DNA of 16,863 nt from EsbW-18 sp033811555 (GCA_033811555.1 JAPXOG010000015.1:1-16863); one strand, 5' to 3'; shown: positions 7,066 through 14,328, counted from the stretch's first letter. Numbers and translations: made by a program. Notes: a model not told the origin generated them from the letters alone.

Positions 7066-7758
7066 CTAGAGAATTATTGGTCGTACCTTTTTGACGCGCT
7101 CAAATAATAGCATCAAACCTATTACACAGACCCATAGAGCGATAAATACTACAAATAGCCCAATACCTTCCGATTGCACGATGAAATGATTAAAAGCTGC
7201 GTGCATTACAACAGCTAAAGCAAGACCATGCCAGAAGTATTCGTGACGCACTTTTTTTCTTTTGTAAAATGATAAAGCGATCGCTGCTCCGACTATCGAA
7301 GATGAAACAACATGTAGTAGGGAAGTGCTTATAAAACGAATATTACCAGTTAAAATTCCAATGAATACATCACCCTCAATAAGTGGGTTAAAAATAAAAA
7401 GGGTGTTTTCGGCTGCAGCGAATCCTAACGCTGCAGTTAACATATACACCATAGCGTCAATAGGTTCGTCTTGAGCTTCTGTGTGCATGCCTCCGATATA
7501 TGCTGCTAGATATTTCAAAAGTTCTTCAATAAGAGCCCAAATAACAATAACTACAATCGAAGCAGGTATAACTAGTTCAATGGAGCGTTCAATAGGTATT
7601 GCAAGTGGAACTCCGAGTATACCAAGTACAAATGTAGCAATAATTAGTCGTCGCGGTTCAGGATTTTTTCTGTCTTGACGCAACCAAAACCATAACCAAA
7701 AAAATGCTGGCAATATGCCACCTAAGAAAGCTAGGGTTGCTGAATGTAAAAATGGCAT
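7066..7758 (-). CDS. PrsW-type intramembrane metalloprotease
   Basis: PrsW-family proteins are multipass membrane peptidases; the Bacillus member cleaves anti-sigma factor RsiW. The 230 residues have about seven hydrophobic segments. All the family marks are present: EELLK (E78, E79, K82), GFAAAEN (E117), a helix with H149 (STSLLHVVSSSIVG) and HAAFN (H186, N190). These Glu/His residues fit the expected metal-binding or catalytic set. The gene begins 1 nt after the valS stop (TAA-T-ATG), so it is almost certainly translated from the same message, perhaps by re-initiation. No anti-sigma gene is nearby, so the substrate is unknown. PrsW-like proteins also include Rce1/CAAX-type relatives; the motif order favours PrsW. 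Confidence 0.85.
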   Translation of the reverse strand: MPFLHSATLAFLGGILPAFFWLWFWLRQDRKNPEPRRLIIATFVLGILGVPLAIPIERSIELVIPASIVVIVIWALIEELLKYLAAYIGGMHTEAQDEPIDAMVYMLTAALGFAAAENTLFIFNPLIEGDVFIGILTGNIRFISTSLLHVVSSSIVGAAIALSFYKRKKVRHEYFWHGLALAVVMHAAFNHFIVQSEGIGLFVVFIALWVCVIGLMLLFERVKKVRPIIL

Positions 7759-7759
7759 A

Positions 7760-9949
7760 TTACATGCTCGGCCACGGAGCCACCATTATCATATCAGTTT
7801 CTTTGTTTGGAAGTGAACCCCAAATTTCTTCGGTGACAAATGGCATAAGTGGATGTAGTAATTTTAGAGCATTACTAAAAATGTACAGGAGAGTCCACTG
7901 AGCTGATAGTTTTTCTTTAGTATTTTCTCCAGTAAGCACTGTTTTACGTTCTTCTAAAATAACATCTGCGAGTGTGTGCCAGATGTAGTGATACAGTTTC
8001 TCACCAGCAAGATATAGTCGGTATTGTTCGTAATCATTTGTTATATCGCGTGAAAGAGCATCAAACTCTTCAATTCGCGAAGCATCCTGGGAAGTGAGAT
8101 CAGGGCGATGTGAGGGAGCGTTTTCTGTTCGTTCAAGTATAAATCGTGCGATGTTCCAGAGTTTGTTTGCAAATTTTTTGTATGCCCGAGTTTTGTCTAC
8201 TGAAAAGTTGTTATCATTGCCGGGTCCCACACCAACAATAAGAGACATACGCACCGCATCAGCACCGTACTCTTTAATAAGCGGAACAGGATCCACAACA
8301 TTATCTAAACTTTTGCTCATTTTGCGTCCTTGAGAATCCCGAACAAGTCCGTGCAAATAAACTGTTTTGAAAGGAATGTCACCAAGTAGAAATCCAGACA
8401 TAAGTATCATACGTGCGACCCAGAAAAAGAGAATGTCGTATGCGGTTTCCAAAACAGAAGTAGGATGAAACGTTGCAAGATCTTTTGTCGCTTCTGGCCA
8501 TCCAAGTGTCGAAAATGTCCACAATCCTGATGAAAACCATGTATCTAGAGTGTCCGGATCTTGCTCCCAGCCGGCGTCCTTAGGAGCTTCAACTCCTACA
8601 TAAGTTTCATCTCCTCGATACCACACTGGGATTCTGTGACCGTACCAAATTTGTCTGCTTATACACCAATCACGAAGATTATCTATCCAGTGAAAGTATG
8701 TTTTTTCAAATCGATCGGGAAGTATAGTAATAGATTTTTGAGATATAACGGTTCGCATAATTTCTTTCAGTGTTGTATCGCTTCCTGATGCGATTCCTGG
8801 AATTTTTGATTTTTCAATTCTAAATGTTTTATTTACATCTATAAACCATTGCGTTTTAGGAAGTGGTTCAATGATGCCACCAGATCGATAAGCTTTTGCC
8901 ACGTTTTGTTTTATATCTTCTTCTTTTTCTAACAATCCTTCTGTGCGCAACCAAGATACAATATGATCTCGCGCCTCAGTCACTTTTTTGCCTTTTATAT
9001 TTTCATCTCCAAGAATTATGCGCGCATGCTCATCAATAACTTGAACCATTGATAGATTGTGTGTTTGTGCAAGATCTGCGTCTATATGGGAATGTGCAGG
9101 AGTAATACCGAGTGCTCCTGTTCCAAACTCAGGGTCAACGCTTTCGTCCGCTACAATTTTCACTGAAATAGGAACTCCACAGAATTCCACATTATAAGTT
9201 TTTCCAACGAATTCTTTATAGCGCTCGTCATCAGGGTGTACAGCGACTCCGGTGTCTCCCAGCTTTGTTTCTGGGCGTGTAGTGGCAATAGCAAAAGGAA
9301 AATCTTTGCTGTAACGAAAAGTGTATAACTTGGCATCGCGTTCTTCGTAAGTAACTTCATCGTCTGAAATAACCGTTTGTCCTTTCGGGTCCCAGTTTAC
9401 GACTTTGTATCCACGATAAATTAACCCCGCTTCGTACATGCGCGTAAAAGCAGTTCGTACTGCTACATTGCGTGCATTATCTAAAGTGAAAGCTTCGCGC
9501 GACCAATCAAGTGATGCTCCTAATCCGCGTATCTGCGAGACAATTGTGTCGTGAGAATCCTGCGCAAACTGTTCAACTCGCGAAAGAAAAGCTTCGCGTC
9601 CGAGAGTGTTTCTATTGAGGCCTTCTTTCTCAATAAGTTTTTCTACTTTTGTTTGTGTTGCTATTGCAGCGTGGTCTGTGCCTGGAACCCATAGCGTTTT
9701 TTTACCGCGCATACGGGCAAAACGAACCATTGAGTCTTCAATAGCAGTGCCAAGTGCATGCCCTATATGAAGTGTGCCGGTAACATTTGGTGGAGGAAGA
9801 GAAATAGTGAAACTCTCAGCATTTGGTTTCGTGACACCTCTTTCTACACATACGTCGGGATTGAAAAAACCGCTTTCTTCCCATTTGCGATATAAGGAGG
9901 GTTCCGTCACCGAAGGATCGTAAGGTTTTTTGAATTTTTCAGGAACCAT
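7760..9949 (-). CDS. valS: Valyl-tRNA synthetase, short form
   Basis: Charges tRNA-Val with valine and edits misacylated threonine. The HIGH signature is at 61-64 (TGTLHIGHALG) and KMSKS at 543-547 (GRKMSKSLDN), with the class Ia core pieces WISRQ-like DWCISRQIWYGHRIPVWY and LDTWFSSGLW. The editing domain is present (ATTRPET; ITPAHSHIDAD, which keeps the Asp of the usual HDPND at its fifth position). The protein is 729 residues and ends just after the anticodon-binding helices (HPLMPFVTEEIWGSLP, then VAPWPSM). The C-terminal coiled-coil arm of typical 880-950-residue bacterial ValRS is absent; the frame ends in a clean stop with prsW directly behind, so this looks like a naturally short form. 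A -10 (TAGAAT, 9957-9962) lies 7 nt before the ATG. Confidence 0.96.
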   Translation of the reverse strand: MVPEKFKKPYDPSVTEPSLYRKWEESGFFNPDVCVERGVTKPNAESFTISLPPPNVTGTLHIGHALGTAIEDSMVRFARMRGKKTLWVPGTDHAAIATQTKVEKLIEKEGLNRNTLGREAFLSRVEQFAQDSHDTIVSQIRGLGASLDWSREAFTLDNARNVAVRTAFTRMYEAGLIYRGYKVVNWDPKGQTVISDDEVTYEERDAKLYTFRYSKDFPFAIATTRPETKLGDTGVAVHPDDERYKEFVGKTYNVEFCGVPISVKIVADESVDPEFGTGALGITPAHSHIDADLAQTHNLSMVQVIDEHARIILGDENIKGKKVTEARDHIVSWLRTEGLLEKEEDIKQNVAKAYRSGGIIEPLPKTQWFIDVNKTFRIEKSKIPGIASGSDTTLKEIMRTVISQKSITILPDRFEKTYFHWIDNLRDWCISRQIWYGHRIPVWYRGDETYVGVEAPKDAGWEQDPDTLDTWFSSGLWTFSTLGWPEATKDLATFHPTSVLETAYDILFFWVARMILMSGFLLGDIPFKTVYLHGLVRDSQGRKMSKSLDNVVDPVPLIKEYGADAVRMSLIVGVGPGNDNNFSVDKTRAYKKFANKLWNIARFILERTENAPSHRPDLTSQDASRIEEFDALSRDITNDYEQYRLYLAGEKLYHYIWHTLADVILEERKTVLTGENTKEKLSAQWTLLYIFSNALKLLHPLMPFVTEEIWGSLPNKETDMIMVAPWPSM

Positions 9950-9956
9950 AAAGCTT

Positions 9957-9962
9957 ATTCTA
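9957..9962 (-). promoter_or_regulatory. -10 box for a leaderless valS-prsW transcript
   Basis: TAGAAT on the minus strand ends 7 nt before the valS ATG at 9949. No SD is present, so initiation on the bare 5' end is likely. Confidence 0.45.
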
Positions 9963-9988
9963 TCAATATAAAGGCTTTCCGAGAAGCA

Positions 9989-10026
9989 AACCCCAAGGTT
10001 AAACCTCGAGGTTTAACCTTGGGGTT
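9989..10026. repeat. REP-like palindrome, copy 1 (38 bp, perfect)
   Basis: Left arm AACCCCAAGGTTAAACCTC, right arm its exact reverse complement, centre at CTCGAG. It contains the last codons and the TAA stop of the RAYT gene (residues PRLNLEV) and lies between RAYT and valS. Same family as copies 2-5. Confidence 0.95.
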
Positions 10027-10595
10027 GTCAAAATGGCGCTCTCTGGTCTGCTGATCCCTGAATAATCTGAAAAACTTGAATATCTGTATTCTCTTAAAAA
10101 ATCAATAGTATCGCGAGGATCTTCTGGTATATCTTCAAAAACTTTTAACTTAGTTGGATTGAAATGTATATACCGAAATACAGTTGATAGATAAGAATCT
10201 TTATCCACATGGGAAGTTTTATATGTTCCCTGGAATAGAGCGCCGGTACGTTCATAACGTTTGTTGAAATACATAGTGTAAGCTGTCAACAATTTTTGCA
10301 TGAACATACTCAGACCTTCTTGTTGTTTCTCATATACAAGTAGATGGAAATGGTTGTCCATAAGGCAATAAGCGCAGATATCTACAATTTTCTCTCGATC
10401 TGTTCTTAGAAATGAGCGTAGAGGAGATTCTTTGCCGATATCTCTTAACTTAACCGGCAAGGTGTCATTACATAAAAACAAAAGCAAAAGAAAACGCTCA
10501 TAATCGGCTTTATCTAGAAAAGTAGTTCGCTTATCCACACCTCGGTTATAGACGTGGTAAAACTCTCCCTCCACGATTGGTATCTTTCTTGTCAT
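9999..10595 (-). CDS. REP-associated tyrosine transposase (RAYT; Y1/HUH family)
   Basis: Single-strand DNA transposase related to IS200/IS605 TnpA, of the domesticated-looking type that acts on palindromic REP sequences. Key marks: N-terminal VEGEFYHVYNRGVDKRTTF, the HUH metal-binding motif NHFHLLV (H82, H84), and a helix carrying the likely catalytic tyrosine (LTAYTMYFNKRY, Y106 or Y109) followed by the typical GALFQGTYK and RYIHFNP. Length from my start is 198 residues. I chose ATG 10595 because the family pattern begins within a few residues of it. An upstream ATG at 10661 is in frame, but its extra 22 residues run through repeat copy 2. The last nine residues and the stop are encoded by repeat copy 1, so the gene is bounded by the repeats at both ends. 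The HUH motif appears intact. Confidence 0.9.
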   Translation of the reverse strand: MTRKIPIVEGEFYHVYNRGVDKRTTFLDKADYERFLLLLFLCNDTLPVKLRDIGKESPLRSFLRTDREKIVDICAYCLMDNHFHLLVYEKQQEGLSMFMQKLLTAYTMYFNKRYERTGALFQGTYKTSHVDKDSYLSTVFRYIHFNPTKLKVFEDIPEDPRDTIDFLREYRYSSFSDYSGISRPESAILTTPRLNLEV

Positions 10596-10597
10596 GT

Positions 10598-10618
10598 CCC
10601 CAAGGTTAAACCTCGAGG
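10598..10618. repeat. REP-like palindrome, copy 2 (half element)
   Basis: Only the left part, CCCC plus AAGGTTAAACC plus TCGAGG, is kept; the right arm is missing and ATGAAAATTT follows. It sits 3 nt upstream of the proposed RAYT ATG. Confidence 0.9.
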
Positions 10619-10734
10619 ATGAAAATTTTTTAAAGGACATATTCTTCTTTTTTGGCGCCAAAGCTTAGGGGTAAGGAGAAGTGGAACGAGTAATAGGGCA
10701 GAATGTCCTTTACGAAGGGAATGTCTTTTATCCT

Positions 10735-10762
10735 CAAGGTTAAACCTCGAGGTTTAACCTTG
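10735..10762. repeat. REP-like palindrome, copy 3 (28 bp, perfect)
   Basis: C plus AAGGTTAAACC, centre TCGA, then GGTTTAACCTT plus G. Same arms as copy 1 but without the outer CCC/GGG. It lies 17 nt upstream of the first TTGACA of the surface-gene promoter. Confidence 0.95.
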
Positions 10763-10788
10763 TGCACTTTTGTTGGGGTTGACAAGGG

Positions 10789-10818
10789 TTGACAAAACAT
10801 ACTTGACGGGTGTATGAT
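10789..10818 (+). promoter_or_regulatory. Promoter of the surface-protein gene (TTGACA, TATGAT)
   Basis: TTGACA (10789-10794) and TATGAT (10813-10818) with an 18-nt spacer. A second TTGACA lies 10 bp upstream (10779-10784). The predicted start near 10825 gives a leader of about 130 nt, the longest in the window, containing repeat copy 4 and two hairpins. Confidence 0.7.
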
Positions 10819-10883
10819 ATTGCTGTGATGTATTGGGGAGCGCGGATGGTGAAAACTGTCCTGCGCGCTTTGGTGCATCTGTA

Positions 10884-10909
10884 AAGGTTAAACCTCGAGG
10901 TTAAACCTT
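10884..10909. repeat. REP-like palindrome, copy 4 (26 bp, one mismatch)
   Basis: AAGGTTAAACC, TCGA, GGTTAAACCTT: the two arms differ by one A-A clash from perfect pairing. It lies within the predicted 5' leader of the surface-protein message. Confidence 0.92.
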
Positions 10910-10925
10910 GGTATAGATTAATAAC

Positions 10926-10940
10926 TCCGCGAAACGCGGA
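10926..10940 (+). other. Leader hairpin before the surface-protein start
   Basis: TCCGCG, loop AAA, CGCGGA: a 6-bp GC stem with a three-base loop 14 nt before the ATG at 10955, followed by an A/T-only stretch. It could protect the 5' leader or keep the start site open. Confidence 0.45.
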
Positions 10941-10954
10941 TTAAAAATAAAATT

Positions 10955-13503
10955 ATGAGTCACAAATTATTAACAAAAGTGAAAGTAGGGATAGGAGTTA
11001 TCCTTCCTGTTCTTTTTGTGTTTGGGGCGACCGTTTCAATCGCAAACGCAAAAAAATAGTACCTAACTTTCCAGATGAATATACATACAGAATATGTCAT
11101 TTCACAGGAGATGAGGATTCTCCTTATGAGTTAAAAGAATTTACTTTTTACAATGATGATAATCCTTTAAAGATTATAGGGAATGGTCTAGAGGGGGCAA
11201 AATTGATAAATCACGGGGATCATTCAAATGACATTTTTCCGCCATTTGATGGTCCTTTTATCTCATTGCTTGAATCTCTAAATAACCCTTTGATTAACCA
11301 CCTGTTAAGTAAATACAATGTAGGTAAGAACTGGACTGAAGAAAATGAAAAAATTCTTTACGAAAACGGTTGTATTGTAGATTCTGGTAACCAAGGCAAC
11401 GATGATGATGATGGAGATGATGGTCAATATCAAACAATCATAACTATAGAGGCAAAAAAAATAATCTGTAATAATGAGGATTATCTTCCTGATTTGAGCG
11501 GGAACAGTGGAGTGGATCTAGTAAGTGAATATGAAAAGTATATAAATGGTCTATATAGTGATGTTTGTCACGAAAACAAAGAATGGGAATTTGAATGGGG
11601 TTATGCTAATGCCGTAGAAGATGAAAGCCCAGATAATAACTCAGAGAAAGGAGGAACTGGTTGGAATGCTTTTACAGATTCTGTTGATGTACCGGTTGAT
11701 TTAGGTCAAGGGAGAATTCTTGTGAGAGAAAAATTTAAAGATGGGTATCTAGAGTTTTCAGGGGATGAAAATGGCCCTAGTGAAAGTGCAGAGTTTTATT
11801 GTACAGGAGATGTTCTCCACTATGACAACCTTGAGTGGATAGAAGGATATGAACCAGGGCAAGAGTTTTTCTGTGTTGCGTGGAACGTACCTAAACCTGA
11901 ACCAGAAAAAAATTACTGTCGTGTTGAAGTGGTAAGTGATGGAACAAACAAGGTTTATGGTACTTCAGATAACGCAGTAGAATTAGATTGGATACATTCA
12001 GCTTGGACTGCGGTTATTGATGGAGGAGCAAAATGGATATGGGGAGTGCAAGGGGTAGATAACCCAGAGGCAGACGAAACATACGCTTTTGAGAAGACAT
12101 TTAATGTTGGAGATGTAAAAGACGCTGTACTTGAAATTGCGTCAGATAATAGCTATAAAGCTTACATAAACGATTGTGAATGGGAAAGTTCAATAGAAGA
12201 TAACTACCAAACTGCAACTCAGTATAGTGTTCCAACTGATTGTTTTAACGAAAAAGGAGGAAACACGATTAAGATTGAAGTGAAAAACTGGGGACAGGCA
12301 GAAGGAACTCCTGAGTCAAATCCAGCGGGGTTACTCTACCGGCTTGCGGTGAATGAAGAATCTAACAATTGGTGTGAACCTCAGGAAACAGAAGAAGATC
12401 TTGTAGATATTACTATCTGTAAATACGAATTCTTGGAGGAAGAACGAGAACCAGAACCATTGAGTGGTTGGGAATTTATAGTTTTGCAAGACGGAGAAGA
12501 AACTTATTCAACTGGAGAAGAAGGTAATTGTGTAACTATAAAAGCAGATCCTACTAAATCCTTAGAAGTATATGAGAAGCCACAGGAAGGATGGAGGTTC
12601 AAGAAAGTTGAGGTTGAAAATGGAGGAACTATAAAAGGGCACATTATAGAAGGAGAAGAGGGGGATGGATGCTTATTCTTTGCTGAAGGGAATGGAGGTA
12701 TCCAATTGTATGCTATGGCAAATCCAGAATTTACTTGCTCATTCATAAATGAAAAAGTAGATGAGGGTCCTGAGTGTGATCCGACAGTTAACTTGTTTGA
12801 AAATCATGGGTTTGAAGAGCCAGTAGTGTTGAGGCAAGAACGTTGGGACATTTTCAGATTATTGTTCAACCCTCTACTTAAATGGAGCCATGAACCTGAA
12901 GATGAAGGTATAGAGCTACAAAATAACGTTCCAGGAATAGGATCTGCGCACTCAGGCGATCAACATGCTGAATTAGGTGCTAACGTGGCAACTTATATTT
13001 GGCAAAGCGTAAGAACTATTCCAGGTTATACATATAAAATAGTTGCTTGGTATTCTCCAAGGCCTAATACTCCAAAAGAAGACAACGTGTTGGAATTTAT
13101 GGTAGGAGATTCGCCTTTGGGAGAACAGGTTTCTCGCGATGGAATTGGAAACACCGAATCTGTTTGGAGCGAGGAAACAAGAACTTTCGAGGCATATTCA
13201 CCATATACCAGTGTAGGATTTAGAAAGGTTGGAGGAGCTGGTAACTTGGGAGTATACCTTGATGACGTAGGACTGTACTGTATTCCTACACAGACGGGAG
13301 ATGATGATGACAACGACGACAGTTCTACTACAGACGAAACTGGAGACAGAACTACACACGGCGGAGGAGGTTCAAGCCGAAATCGACTATCTTCTTCATC
13401 TAGCGAAGGAGAGGTTTTGGGTGAGCAAATCTCTCAAGTATCGGCACTTCCTATAAGTGCTCCGGCAACCGGATTTGGAGGATTGCAGATGTGTTTGTTC
13501 TAA
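10955..13503 (+). CDS. Large secreted multidomain surface protein, interrupted by a one-base frameshift
   Basis: A signal peptide begins at ATG 10955 (basic KLLTKVKVK, hydrophobic GIGVILPVLFVFGATVSI, cleavage site ANA), but its frame stops at TAG 11057-11059. The body continues in the -1 frame from 11056 and is then open to 13503. Joined, the product is 849 residues. The join is supported by a motif seen only in the combined reading: YRICHFTGDEDSPYEL followed by NHGDHSNDI, the CHATG...HGDH type domain found in exported proteins. Then come a WEFEWGYANA segment, a galactose-binding-like beta domain (about 11920-12380, with CEW and YSVPTDCFNEKGGNTIKIEV), a SpaA/CNA-B-like domain (about 12400-12770: ITICKYEF, PLSGWEF, CSFINEK), a DUF642/carbohydrate-binding-like domain (about 12775-13290), an Asp/Ser/Gly linker, and APATGFGG near the end. 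No membrane anchor follows. Function inferred as cell-surface adhesion. Type is CDS, but it may be a pseudogene. Confidence 0.8.
11050..11059 (+). other. Run of seven A followed by TAG at the frameshift
   Basis: In the signal-peptide frame the bases read GCA AAA AAA TAG, that is a perfect A AAA AAA slippery heptamer ending at an in-frame stop. One extra A, or a -1 slip, would join the signal peptide to the 815-codon body. Confidence 0.85.
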
Positions 13504-13509
13504 AAACCC

Positions 13510-13537
13510 CAAGGTTTAACCTCGAGGTTAAACCTTG
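13510..13537. repeat. REP-like palindrome, copy 5 (28 bp, perfect, swapped arms)
   Basis: C plus AAGGTTTAACC, centre TCGA, then GGTTAAACCTT plus G, preceded by CCC. Compared with copies 1 and 3 the sixth base of each arm is changed (A to T on the left, T to A on the right), so pairing is kept. It begins 6 nt after the surface-protein stop. Confidence 0.95.
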
Positions 13538-13543
13538 AGAAAT

Positions 13544-13581
13544 GCACAAAAACAGCCCTGTGAAAAGGGCTGTTTTTGTGC
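13544..13581. terminator. Strong intrinsic terminator after the surface-protein gene
   Basis: A 15-bp perfect stem, GCACAAAAACAGCCC (13544-13558) with GGGCTGTTTTTGTGC (13567-13581), loop TGTGAAAA. The GC core followed by T5 (A5 on the other side) makes it usable in both directions. It separates the surface protein from the sortase promoter. Confidence 0.88.
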
Positions 13582-13592
13582 TTCCATATATA

Positions 13593-13613
13593 CTTAGAAG
13601 TTAAACTTCTAAG
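13593..13613. promoter_or_regulatory. Palindrome abutting the sortase promoter, possible operator
   Basis: CTTAGAAGTT, one central A, AACTTCTAAG: 10-bp perfect arms. It ends 2 nt before the TTGACA -35. This placement fits a dimeric regulator site; no regulator gene is in the window. Confidence 0.55.
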
Positions 13614-13615
13614 GA

Positions 13616-13644
13616 TTGACAAAATGGCCAAAAAAGGTTATTAT
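13616..13644 (+). promoter_or_regulatory. Strong promoter of the sortase gene (TTGACA, 17 nt, TATTAT)
   Basis: Consensus -35 at 13616-13621 and -10 at 13639-13644. Predicted start near 13651, leaving about 10 nt before the ATG at 13662. Confidence 0.8.
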
Positions 13645-13661
13645 ATAAGAGTGATTACAGT

Positions 13662-14327
13662 ATGTCTCTTTTAAAACAAAGCAATACTACGTTGAAAAAT
13701 ACTACTGCAATTGTAATCGTTGTGGCAGTTTTATGCGCAGGTATTTTTGTTGTTGTGTGGCGAAATAATAGCGAAACTTCAAACGAGGGCGTTGTCGCTG
13801 TGAGCACAGATGCACCGCTTTCAGATGTTACAGAATCCTTTGCAAAACCGCTTCCAAAATCAAACCCGACCCGCCTGCGAATTCCAAAGCTTTTCATAGA
13901 TACATGGTTTGTTCCGCTTGGTTTGGATGAAGATGGGGAAATGGAAGTTCCTTCTGGATATGAAGAGGTTGGGTGGTATACATACGGGCCAACTCCCGGT
14001 GAAATAGGCCCCGCAATTGTGTTGGGGCATGTTGATTCATATGAAGGAGCGGGGGTGTTTATGTATTTAGGACAGCTCGCGCAAGGGGACACTTTCTTTG
14101 TTGATAGGGAAGATGGTACAACCGCAGAGTTTCGTGTTACTTCTCTTGAGAGATATGATCGTGACGAGTTTCCTACTAAGAAAGTGTATGGCGATTTAGG
14201 ATATGCAGGAATTCGGCTTATTACATGTTCTGGGACATATGATAGAGAATCTGGTTTATACGATAGAGTTTTGGTTGTGTATGGTGCACTTGTTGATGCT
14301 AAACAGGCAAAGTACAATGAATTATAA
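13662..14327 (+). CDS. Sortase, class F-like (LPXTG-type transpeptidase)
   Basis: Membrane-anchored cysteine transpeptidase that cleaves a C-terminal sorting motif and joins the protein to an envelope amine. 221 residues: one N-terminal transmembrane helix at 16-33 (AIVIVVAVLCAGIFVVVW), a linker, then the sortase beta-barrel from about residue 70. Class F features are clear: RIPKLFIDTWFVPLGLDEDG, MEVPSGYEEVGWY, GPTPGEIGPAIVLGHVDS with the catalytic His123, FPTKKVYG, and LITCSGTYD with the catalytic Cys189. The catalytic Arg is less certain; R195 or R202 (DRVLVVYG) are candidates. Its own strong promoter and a short leader without SD drive it. It lies directly behind a protein with an APATGFGG motif, a plausible substrate type. 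CAP-domain gene 11 nt downstream. Confidence 0.92.
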   Translation: MSLLKQSNTTLKNTTAIVIVVAVLCAGIFVVVWRNNSETSNEGVVAVSTDAPLSDVTESFAKPLPKSNPTRLRIPKLFIDTWFVPLGLDEDGEMEVPSGYEEVGWYTYGPTPGEIGPAIVLGHVDSYEGAGVFMYLGQLAQGDTFFVDREDGTTAEFRVTSLERYDRDEFPTKKVYGDLGYAGIRLITCSGTYDRESGLYDRVLVVYGALVDAKQAKYNEL

Positions 14328-14328
14328 T
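14323..14328 (+). promoter_or_regulatory. -10 box TATAAT overlapping the sortase stop
   Basis: A consensus TATAAT covering the sortase TAA, 10 nt before the CAP gene's ATG. No clear -35. The CAP gene may be read both from the sortase promoter and from this site with almost no leader. Confidence 0.45.

Larger units (their letters stand above)
10596..10954. other. Intergenic regulatory region between RAYT and the surface protein
   Basis: No convincing gene in these 359 nt. It holds repeat copies 2 (half), 3 and 4, a tandem pair of TTGACA hexamers (10779-10784 and 10789-10794), one promoter for the surface protein, and two GC-rich leader hairpins (AGCGCG/CGCGCT at 10839-10869 and TCCGCG/CGCGGA at 10926-10940). 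A minus-strand frame at 10630-10878 exists, but its product is low-complexity and half of it is repeat sequence. Confidence 0.6.

Noticed and set aside
10630..10878. Minus-strand frame of 82 residues between RAYT and the surface protein
   Set aside because: Low-complexity His/Ser/Pro-rich product built partly from repeat copy 3 and the promoter region; no start context or family resemblance.
11106..11124. Hairpin AGGAGA/TCTCCT as a stimulator of programmed frameshifting
   Set aside because: It lies about 50 nt after the slippery run; stimulators normally begin within about 10 nt. Nothing stronger is seen nearer.
11203..11205. TTG at 11203 as the real start of the surface protein
   Set aside because: It falls in the middle of the CHFTG...HGDH domain and would give a protein with no export signal.
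9989..13537. Repeats as a CRISPR array
   Set aside because: The copies are palindromic, irregularly spaced (about 120 nt to 2.6 kb apart) and located around genes; there are no uniform spacers or cas genes.
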